This document shows positions 1 to 9,300 of a stretch of 16,875 bases of DNA, one piece after another (within the stretch, counting starts at the first letter, position 1; every line of letters starts with the position of its first letter). Source of the DNA: an uncultured Chitinophagaceae bacterium (GTDB lineage: Bacteria; Bacteroidota; Bacteroidia; Chitinophagales; Chitinophagaceae); the NCBI GenBank assembly GCA_937897585.1, contig CALCNY010000204.1, positions 1-16,875 of the forward strand. Reading direction: 5' to 3'. The notes beneath the pieces are model-generated. The model made no database searches, was not told where the DNA came from, and saw nothing but the letters and a program-made list of their open reading frames with translations. The position numbers were made by a program, and so were the translations under genes.

Positions 1-1798
1 ACCCCTTCATCCCTCTAGTCATCAGCGTTCTGTATGTATTCTTTATAATCAAATCCAGTTGCTCTTTTGCTTCATCCGGATTTTCTTTCATCAATTTTTT
101 ATAGCCCTTTACAGAATTATCAGAACTGGCTCTTTTGGAAGCATCAGTTATAACAACACCGTTTCTTACAATTAAATCATCACCGATGATTACCCCGATG
201 TAATCCACTTCAAGTCCCTGGCAGGTATGAATACAGCCCACTTCATTTACAGATTTAGGGCTGATGATCCAGGTACTACCATCTTCGGTGAGATTCCATT
301 TCATTCTGAAATCGTACTCCGGAAATTCAATATCGTAAGCGTTGACATCTTTTTTACTTGGCCATTTCCAGCAGTAGCCGGCGACGAGTCGGGCTCTGTT
401 GTTGATGTTATTTTTTTCTACAATCAACTCTCTGAGTTCCGCAGGATTATCCAATACCCTGAAATCATAATCCACTCCCGATAAATCCTGATTAACCGTT
501 TCTCTGATTTGTAATGTGTTGTCGAGCCAGGCCAGATAACCATCAGAACCATTACAACGGAATTGTGAATTCAATTCCAATTCTGTAATGCTTGCGTTGG
601 ATAAATGTGCCCATTTAATGATTTCATCTTTTTGTCCAATATCTTTTAAGGTTACGCGCTGGTCTTCATCTAAAAAGAAAACAGAAAATTTAGAAGCGTT
701 GATGATTTCTTTGATTTGGTTTTCTCCCAGGTTTCCAAATAGGCCGCTGAATTTATTCAACCGATGTGCCTCATCAACTATTAAGGCATCGTATTCATTC
801 GCAGGAGAATCAATAAACGCACCCGAACCTCTGAACATATTTCTGATTTCTGTTGCTCTTACACTTCCCGTAAGTCTTGCTTCATACACAGCACGTGGCG
901 CCACATTTTTAGAAACATATTGCGTCAGCTTTTGAAGCTTCGTTAATTCGACTAATAAATTTATGGCCACCACAGATTTCCCTGTTCCTGGACCACCTTT
1001 CACAATCAATACTTGTTTATTTTTTTCATTGGCGATTTTTGCAAGAGCAATTGCATTTTCATAAACCACCTTTTGATCGTCAATCATCACAAATTCCTGA
1101 TTGCCTTTTATCATCTTGGTGATGCTGTCGGCAAGCATTTTGGATGGTTTGATTTTTCCATTTTCAATGCGGTACAGAATATTGGTTCTGTCGCCATATC
1201 TAACATGTTTCTTGATAAACTCACGCAGCTTTACGGCATCGCTTTTTAGAAATACCGGAGCCTTATTGATATACTCGGCATAAAATTCATTTCGTATTAC
1301 ACCATCTTCTGCATAGTTGTGTAAATAGGCACAGGGATGCAATTGAATGTTTTCTTTATACACCACTTCATTAAATCCTTGAAGCAATGTAGCGTATGAC
1401 CATGCCTGATAGGATGGATGGGTATGCTCTCCTATTCTTCCTCCTACAAATGTTTCTATGATGGAATCTTTGCTGGTCAATTTGGCTTCTGACCATTGTT
1501 TTAATTCTATCAGAATTACGGAGTCTTTGCTGTCTTCGTTTTGTCCGGAGATGATGAAGTCTATTCTTTTACCGGTTTGTGGAATCTGGTACTCAATGGC
1601 AATGCCACAATCACTTGGAATCATAGGGTCATGCATAATGCCATCCATATATCTTAATGAATTAGCCCAGGATTTGATTTCTGCGATACCTACACTTCTG
1701 TTCAGTTTCAACTTTACGTTTTTCAAAACGATATTCTCAATCTCATTGGTGAGCATGTCATTTAAAAAATCAGATTTGGTAGCATTGTATACAATCAT
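1..1798 (-). CDS. DUF2075 / Schlafen-type DNA/RNA helicase with N-terminal nuclease-like domain (C-terminus cut by window edge)
   Basis: Reading the minus strand from the ATG at 1798 gives an open frame of about 599 residues to the left edge, so only the C-terminal tail is missing. The N-terminal ~200 residues carry a PD-(D/E)XK-like pattern: D80 in RIDF, then E98-L-K100 in VILIELKQW. The helicase core follows: Walker A GGPGTGKS at 268-275, Walker B LIVDEAHR with D342-E343, DEDQR at 377-381, SQFRCNGSD around 411, TCQGLEVDY around 524 and TYRTLMTRGMKG at about 588-599. This motif set is that of the DUF2075 (PF09848) superfamily 1-like helicases, also called Schlafen group 3. Its ATG overlaps the TGA of the upstream MazG-like gene, so the two are probably translated together. 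The role in the cell is not established; nucleic-acid unwinding coupled to cleavage, possibly in phage defence, is inference. Confidence 0.88.
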   Translation of the reverse strand, partial: MIVYNATKSDFLNDMLTNEIENIVLKNVKLKLNRSVGIAEIKSWANSLRYMDGIMHDPMIPSDCGIAIEYQIPQTGKRIDFIISGQNEDSKDSVILIELKQWSEAKLTSKDSIIETFVGGRIGEHTHPSYQAWSYATLLQGFNEVVYKENIQLHPCAYLHNYAEDGVIRNEFYAEYINKAPVFLKSDAVKLREFIKKHVRYGDRTNILYRIENGKIKPSKMLADSITKMIKGNQEFVMIDDQKVVYENAIALAKIANEKNKQVLIVKGGPGTGKSVVAINLLVELTKLQKLTQYVSKNVAPRAVYEARLTGSVRATEIRNMFRGSGAFIDSPANEYDALIVDEAHRLNKFSGLFGNLGENQIKEIINASKFSVFFLDEDQRVTLKDIGQKDEIIKWAHLSNASITELELNSQFRCNGSDGYLAWLDNTLQIRETVNQDLSGVDYDFRVLDNPAELRELIVEKNNINNRARLVAGYCWKWPSKKDVNAYDIEFPEYDFRMKWNLTEDGSTWIISPKSVNEVGCIHTCQGLEVDYIGVIIGDDLIVRNGVVITDASKRASSDNSVKGYKKLMKENPDEAKEQLDLIIKNTYRTLMTRGMKG

Positions 1799-2124
1799 AG
1801 TTCGTTGTATTTTTTAGCCGTTCCTTTTGCTTTTTCTACCGGATATTTTGCTGCGTTCTTTTGAATTTTTTCGAGGATGATTTCTTTCACATCAAACTGG
1901 TATTTATCAGCGAGTAAAAATGCATAAGCGAAAACATCAGCCAGTTCTTCTTTGATTTTTTCTTTATTGGCTTCTTCTGAATTTTTCCAGAGATACAATT
2001 CAAGTAGTTCTCCGGCTTCAACATTGATGGCGAGTGCTAAATCTTTGGGGTTGTGAAATTGCTCCCAGTCGCGTTCGTTACGGAAATTGATGAGTGCTTC
2101 GGTTATTGTTTTTATATCGGACAT
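1795..2124 (-). CDS. MazG-like nucleotide pyrophosphohydrolase
   Basis: A 109-residue protein of the all-alpha NTP pyrophosphatase superfamily (MazG / RS21-C6 / dCTPase type). These enzymes hydrolyse (d)NTPs to (d)NMP and pyrophosphate with Mg2+. The metal-binding pattern is visible as E36-x-x-E39 (EAGE) and E60-x-x-D63 (ELAD), 20 residues apart. The short length fits the single-domain branch rather than the two-domain MazG of E. coli. Typical features of the branch are the N-terminal FRNERDWEQFHNPKDLA segment and the KYP near the C-terminus. The TGA stop overlaps the ATG of the DUF2075 helicase (ATGA at 1798-1795), so it is the first visible gene of a coupled operon. Which nucleotide it acts on cannot be read from the sequence; house-cleaning and phage-defence roles are both possible. 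Confidence 0.9.
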   Translation of the reverse strand: MSDIKTITEALINFRNERDWEQFHNPKDLALAINVEAGELLELYLWKNSEEANKEKIKEELADVFAYAFLLADKYQFDVKEIILEKIQKNAAKYPVEKAKGTAKKYNEL

Positions 2125-2295
2125 ATATGTTTATGGATAATAATCAATCGACTCACAATCTACAAAAACTAAGTTTTATATGATCACATAAATCGATGTA
2201 ATTAATATTCGTGAAAGTATGGGAGAAGGCCGCAATCTATTGGAGGATTCAATATTTAACGACATTTAAATAAATAGTAATAAAAATAACTTTCC

Positions 2296-3360
2296 CTAAA
2301 AAAACTCCCACGGAAATCTATAATTACAAACCCCCGAATTCGACGTCGGACAAATATTATTACTGTTAGTAATGATATCTTTTTGTATTCCAAACTCCAT
2401 ACTACCATGTGAAGTATTCAATCCTGGTCTGGCGATGTCTGCATCATAACTCAATCCCATTTTACTGCTGTATTCTTTTGTTCGTGAAGTAACTGTTGAC
2501 GATTCTCCCCACTTCCAACTGAAGCCAACGCAGAAGGAACTGTTATTAGCCAACCCTACCGCATTTCTATACCACAATCCGAATTCAATAGGGAACTCAT
2601 AGTAGTCGATTAATGCGCCCATACTCACAACACTGCTTTTGCCCTGAAACTGAGTGATTACCGTAGGCTTCAGTGTGATGATATCGTTCTCCATTCGGTA
2701 ACTGAGATGGGCTGTTGTTTTTCTAAGCAGCTTTCCATCATCAGGCGCTCCGGTGAAACTCAAATTGGGTTCGTTGAGATGATGTACAGAACATCCTAAC
2801 ATAAAATCACCTTTGGCAAAAACAAACCCCGAAGCGAAATCAAAATAGTTTTTATTGTTGAAGGTCTTGAACAAATCTACCTGCGAAGGATCTCCGATGA
2901 TACCGGTTTGATCAAGTTGGTCTGCAAACACAAACTGATCAGGATTCACTCTGATGAAACTTACACCAGCCTGTAATGCAATACTGAAAAACCAGTCAGA
3001 ACAATCAACTGTATTCGTACCAAAACTTCTTCCAACAATCCCTGAAATATTCGTGTGTCCTAAATAGCCCTTATTGCTGCTGTTTACATTCAATCCCATG
3101 TTCAAAATGTTGCGCTGGTTCATGTCGTACATAGCATAATCCAATCCACCCGAAAAATAGCGGTAAGGCTTGTACAAATTGAACCATTGCATTTTGCTAA
3201 CCGCAGACAATCGCAGGTTATTCTTACCACATCCCGTCAACGCTGGATTGAAATAAGTCGGCGTATAATGAAATTGCGTAAACAAAGCATCCTGTGCCTG
3301 CATCTGTTGCGTCGTCAATAAAATGACAAGAATGCAACAAAGTTTTTTAATCGTAATCAT
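2296..3360 (-). CDS. PorP/SprF family type IX secretion outer-membrane protein
   Basis: A 354-residue protein with a signal peptide (hydrophobic stretch CCILVILL, then QMQAQ before the likely cleavage). The mature start, DALFTQFHYTPTYFNPALTG, is the hallmark opening of the PorP/SprF family. The remainder alternates polar and aromatic residues as in an outer-membrane beta-barrel. In Flavobacterium johnsoniae, SprF is encoded just after SprB and is needed to get SprB to the cell surface. Here the gene starts 5 bases after the stop of the giant type B-CTD protein, the same arrangement. It is therefore likely a dedicated partner that binds the substrate's C-terminal domain at the T9SS translocon. 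The C-terminal tail CNYRFPWEFF with nearby cysteines is not something I recognise as standard. Family assignment is firm; pairing with the neighbour is strong inference. Confidence 0.93.
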   Translation of the reverse strand: MITIKKLCCILVILLTTQQMQAQDALFTQFHYTPTYFNPALTGCGKNNLRLSAVSKMQWFNLYKPYRYFSGGLDYAMYDMNQRNILNMGLNVNSSNKGYLGHTNISGIVGRSFGTNTVDCSDWFFSIALQAGVSFIRVNPDQFVFADQLDQTGIIGDPSQVDLFKTFNNKNYFDFASGFVFAKGDFMLGCSVHHLNEPNLSFTGAPDDGKLLRKTTAHLSYRMENDIITLKPTVITQFQGKSSVVSMGALIDYYEFPIEFGLWYRNAVGLANNSSFCVGFSWKWGESSTVTSRTKEYSSKMGLSYDADIARPGLNTSHGSMEFGIQKDIITNSNNICPTSNSGVCNYRFPWEFF

Positions 3361-3365
3361 AATCT

Positions 3366-6300
3366 TTATCTGAATAAGGTGATGGTTCCGAAGGTATGTC
3401 CCTGAGAACCGTTTTCATTTTGATTGTATTTCATGCCGCTCCATTTCTGTCCACTTCTGAATTTCGCTTTAATGTACCATGCATATGCGTCCTGCGGCAT
3501 GGATTGTCCTTTGAATGTGCCATCCCATCCTTCAACCGGACTACCATTGGCATCCAATTTTGTGGACCTAAATAGCAATTTGCCCCAACTGTCAAAGATT
3601 TGTAATTCGTATTCAGCCAATCCTTTGCCCAATGGTTTGAATGATTTGAATTCTGTTCTGATACTATTCGGATAGAACGCATTCGGTACATAGAGATATC
3701 CTGGGTAGCCTTGAATTCTTGCAATTTTAATAACTGTATCTGTACAATTTGTACTGGTATCCAATACTATTAATTGAATTGGATAACTTCCTGTATCTGC
3801 ATATAAATGATCGGGCACATCTCTTGTATTGGCAAATGTTCCGTCACCTAACGACCACGAGTACTGGTATAAAATACTGTTCAGCGTGAGATTGGTGAAA
3901 GAGAATGTATAATCCGGTATGCTGATAGTTGGTGAAGGGTTTATATAAAAATCTCCAGCAGGTGGCGGTATCACTCTGATGTAATTGGGTCTTGTTAGTG
4001 AATCTTTACAACCCTGCTGGTTATAGGCAATCAACTGCACCGTGTATGGCGTGTTGCTCGGTGGCAATGTAAATGTTGGCGAAGCAGCAGTGCTTGTCAT
4101 TCCATTGCTTAATACCCACAGGTAACTGTCAGCATTAGACGATACATTTATTAATCTGACAGAAGCTGTATCACAATTTTTTGTGTTGTTGACAATAAAG
4201 TTCACAGTTGGTTTTCTTGCCACCACAACCAGCTTGCTTGTGGTATCTGTACAAAGACCATCTTTAGCTGTTAAGATAATTCTGTAAGTACCAACTGAAG
4301 TGTATAAGTGTGTTGGATTGGTTTGTAAACTATTTGCTGTTCCATCTCCCCACTCCCATTCATACGCATTGGCATTCTGACTGCTATTTGTAGTGATGAC
4401 ATTTAATTGGCCTGTACAACCCAGAGAATTGTTCAATGAGAATATAGCTTTAGGCATCACACGTGTTCTGAATGTGACTGAACTTGTATCTGGCTTACAT
4501 GCGTAACTGTTAGACACAATCAATGTGATGGTATAACTCGTATTTGGTGAGGTGATATTGATTGAAGGCGTCGCACTGTTGCTGACCAAGGTTCCATTTA
4601 GATACCAGGAATAATTGGTAGCATAAGTAGAATTGTCGGCGATATTTGCTACAAATGGTATACAGGCATTTGGATTGGAAATGGCAAAAACCGATTTGGC
4701 TGTAGGATTGATTTGTAAGTTTCCACTCACTGAATCAGCACATCCGACACTATTGGTGGCAATGAGTTTTGTTATGAATGTTCTTGGTAATGGAACAGTC
4801 GGAAGGGTCACATATCGATAACTGAAATTTCCGGTTGTGGCTCTTTGTATACCGTCTACATACCATTTGTAAGTGAGCGGCGTATAGTTGTTGGCGGTAG
4901 TTGTATTCACATATCCCACCAAAGTATCCAGACTGCAGGTAGCCAAATTCAATGGCGTGAAGCCCGCATTGGGTTTTTGATAAACAGTAAATGTTCTTGT
5001 CGCACTGTCCTTACAACCCGCTGCATTTTCAGCAATCATGTGTATGGTAAATGTACCCGGATTGGTGAAGGTGTATTGTAATGTCGGACCGGTAAAAATA
5101 AAAGGATAACCTGCAATTGTTGTATCATAAACAGTCCAGGTAACAGTTTCATTAATGATGCCAGGCATACTTGCTGTTAAATCAAATGGTGAACAGTTGG
5201 CAGTTCCAATATTTGAAATTATAGTTGAATCAGGTTTATTGAGTATAGTTATCGGATGAGAAACTGTATCATAACATACCACTCCCGATGGAGCTGTAGA
5301 TTGTGCCTGTAATTGTATGGTAAATGTACCGCCAGTTGTATAAACATGAGGTGGTTCAAATCCTGAATTATTGGGTCCTGTTCCCCAATTCCATAAATAA
5401 CTACCTGCATTTTGTGATGTGTTGCTAACATGAACTGTATCACCGGAACAGTAAATACTTTGATTGGTACTGAATGCTGCTATCGGTCTTGGGTAGACTA
5501 TCACTTGTTTTGTAATAGACGTATCACTGCAACCATTGGTCATGGCAATATTCACTATAAAAGTTCCTGGCGTGTTGTAAGTATGTTGTACAATATTCTG
5601 AAACACACTGGTGACAACATTTGGCGATCCATCTCCAAAATCCCAGGTAAAACTTGTCGCTCCACTGGTGCTGTTGATAAAGTTCACAGTATGCGCCACA
5701 CATCCATATAATTCTGTTGCATTGATGTTCACACCGGGATTGATGATATTCGGTGCTACTCTGACATTGATAATCTGTGTATCTCTTCCACATTGGTTTT
5801 GGGCAATCAGCATCAGATTGAATGTGTCTATTACGCCTGTATAATATGTATAACTGAATGTTCCGTTTGCAAAAGTGGTATCTCTTACTCCGTTTCCAAA
5901 ATCCCAATAATATTCATAGGCATTGCCCAATGATGTATTGGTAATTTGAACCGTAAATGGTGAGCAACCTGAAGTTGACGAAACAAAGAATCTTGCTTTT
6001 GGATCGGCTCGCACAATTACACTGTCGATGTATGTTGAAGTGTCACATTCATTGAATGCTTTCATGACTACATAATAAGTCGTGTCATAAAAACGTGGAT
6101 TACTAAGGAATGTTACCGGTAATGGATTGGCTAGCGTTGACGTTTGTCCATTACCAAAATTCCACAAATAGCTGAATGTGTCTATGATGTTCGTTTGATT
6201 GACAAATGAAACAGTCAGTGGTCCACAACTATCTCTATTCGACATGCTGAACTGAGCCGTTGGTTTTGGTTTGGTATAAAACGTATGTGAAAGACTGTCG

Positions 6301-9300
6301 TTTTTACATCCGAAAAAGCTGTTGGCAACCATTTTGATGGTCATGGATTCTGATGGTCCTAATATCGTGTAACCGGGAAAGTTAGTTCCAGATCCTATAA
6401 ATGTGTTTACTCCTGCAGCGCTAATCGTATACCAGTTGTAACTGCCATTCGGTATGTTCACATTGCCTGGAGACAAGGCTGATGTGTTATTAATTACAAT
6501 GGCATAAGGCCAACAAGCCGTATCGTAAGGATATGTAAAATTCGCTTTCGCATCAGGATTTACATAAATGGTATAGGGTGTTGCTGGACCGGCACATGCG
6601 CTGGCAGTGGAACTGATTGCATAAACCACTGAATCTTGTGCAATACCTGTATTGGTTAATGTCATCGTGCCCAATGTAGGTCCGTTGCCGGCTGGAAGAT
6701 AACCCGTAACGTTACCCGAAGAGAGAACCGTCCAGCTGTAAGCCGATCCTGATGTAAATGAAGTCCAATTCACCGCTGTTGTTGTATTTCCATTGCAAAC
6801 AGATTGGCTCAAAGGATTATTACTGATGGAAGCCAGCGGATTTACGGTAATATTTACATCGAATGGAATGCCTGTGCAATTTCCTGATGCGCCTGAAATT
6901 GGTGTTACAATATAAGTAATGGTTATTGGTGCAAATGTGGTATTCGTCAAACTGCCACTGATAAACGACTGATTGCTTCCCGATGTGGCACCGCTCATTC
7001 CAGTAGGCAAGGCCGGTGCAGTCCAGCTGTATGTTGTTCCTCCCGGAACGATGGTATTCGTATTAGGCTGACCGTTAGTTGGTGTAATGGTAAAGCTGTT
7101 TCCACTACATATCGTCGCCGACAATGTTGGAATTTCAGGAACAGGATTAATAGTTACAGTCAATTGGAATGAACTGCCTATACAATTACCTGCAACTCCT
7201 GATGTTGGTGTAATGGTGTATACAACTTGTTGTGGAATGTTTGTCGTATTGATTAACGTCTGGCGTATGGTATCTGTTCCTGTTGTTTGATTGCTTTCTC
7301 CCGTAACATTTGGATTGTCAGCATAATTCCAGGTATAAGTCGTGCCATTGGGTACAATCGTAGTTGGCGGATTGTTTGAAGGAACAAAACTTAATGTTTC
7401 ATGACTGCAAATACTTGCACTTTGATTGGGTATTAATGGCTTCGGATTTATGGTGATCAAATATCTTGAGGTGTCTCCAGGGCAACCCGAAGTTCCTGAA
7501 GTAATCGCCACTGCTGAATAAGTTACTGTTATCGGATTCGCTGTGCTGTTTATTAGTGTTTGTGACGGAATAGTATTATTACCATTGTTTTGTACTCCGG
7601 TGATTCCTGCTGGTGTAACAGACAGCCATGGAATATTTACTCCCGGTGTTGGTGACGTAATCGTAACTGCATTAGATGCACTACCCGAACAAATATTTTG
7701 ATTGCCCGGAGAGAATGTCACATGAGGCGCAGGATTTATTGTTATGATTACAGTAAACGAATTACCCTGACAATTACCGGATGTAGGTGTTACGGTATAA
7801 GTCGCTGTCTGAACAAAATCAGTCGGATTGCTTAATGAACCACTAATACTTGTTGCATTTGTTCCTGTAGTTGCGCCCGTAAGGCCGCCTGTAACAATCG
7901 GTAATCCCCATGAATAAACCGTGTTTGCAGGAATACTACTGCCCGATGGTGTTATTGAAAAATTAGCGCCGCTGCAAATAGTTTGTGTTTGTTGGGTTAC
8001 AACTGGAGTCGGATTCACAATCACATCAATCTGTGCTCGCTGTCCTTCGCAATTTTCTGGAGTAACCTGACTTACATAATATGAAACTGTTCCTGTTGTG
8101 CTGATTGTTGGCGTTGGTGCAGAGTTACTTGCTGTGCCTCCTGTTGCAACTGTGTACCATTGTAATGTATGTCCGGGTAATGCAGTTGCCGTCAATGCAG
8201 TCGGTGTTGCAAACTGGCAGTATGTAATTGGACTTGTTACAATAGGCGGAACTGGTCTTGGATTGATGGTAACTGTTGTAGTTCCTGCTGGTGAGGTACA
8301 GCTGTTGATCGTAACCGTTACATTGTATGTTCCTGAAGCGGCAGTGGTTGCTGCAGCTATGTTTGGATTTTGACTTGAACTTGAAAAACCATTAGGACCT
8401 GTCCAGCTCCAAGTTGGAGTTCCACTTGCTGAGGTGGAAGCAGTCAGACTTAATGATTCGCCTGAACATAAGGCGCTGTTGTTTGCTGCAATCGGCGCTG
8501 CAGGCGGATTGGGGTCGCTTAAACTGAATGGACCAACAGGCGATGAAGGACAGTTCGTCAATACTACATATACATTTGAGTATGTTCCTGCAAGTAATGT
8601 TGGAATGGTCAATACTCCTGATGCATTTGTAGTTAATGTAAGAACTGTTGGTACTCCAGAGGGTCCTGAATAATGAACTTCATAAGCAAGGTTTGCTGTC
8701 AACCCATTTAACAATATCGTACCTGTTGCTGTTGCACAATTGCTTGGATCTGTGCTTGATGAACTGCTTATAGCCGGTGTCGGATTAACTACAACCGTTG
8801 TTGAAGCCAATGCCGAAGGGCAGTTGATTGTAGGATTAGTATAAGCAGCAGTGGCTATTACAGTATAATTGCCAGACATCGCTGTTGTAGCTGCCGCACT
8901 TACTTGAGGATTCTGATTAGTACTGCTAAAACTATTTGGACCCGACCAGCTCCAGGTGACAGGCATTGTGCTTGTTGTAGAAGCAGATAGTGTCAAAGCA
9001 TTGCCCGAACAAACTGGCGTATTTGAAGATGGTGTAGGTGTTGCCGGTGTTTGATTGATAATTACTGTTGTTGTTCCGGCCGGAGAGGTACAGCCATTAA
9101 TCGTTACCGTTACACTATATGTTCCGCTGGCTGCTGTAGTAACATTTGTTATGGAAGGATCTTCAAGACTGCTGGTGAAACCATTCGGACCCGACCATGT
9201 GAAAGTTGCTGTTCCTGTAGCGGTGTTGGTGGCATTTAAATTCAGAGTCGAGCCGCTGCACAAGGCACTGTTATTAGTAGCAGTTGGTGCTGCAGGCGGA

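Noticed and set aside
2125..2295. Possible promoter (TAGTTTTTG, 2171-2163) for the MazG-like gene and terminator after the sprF-type gene
   Set aside because: The element is off by one base in spacing with no TTG partner at the right distance, and no GC-rich hairpin is present.
3431..3724. 97-codon minus-strand ORF in another frame inside the sorting domain
   Set aside because: It overlaps the conserved T9SS domain reading frame, which explains the sequence.
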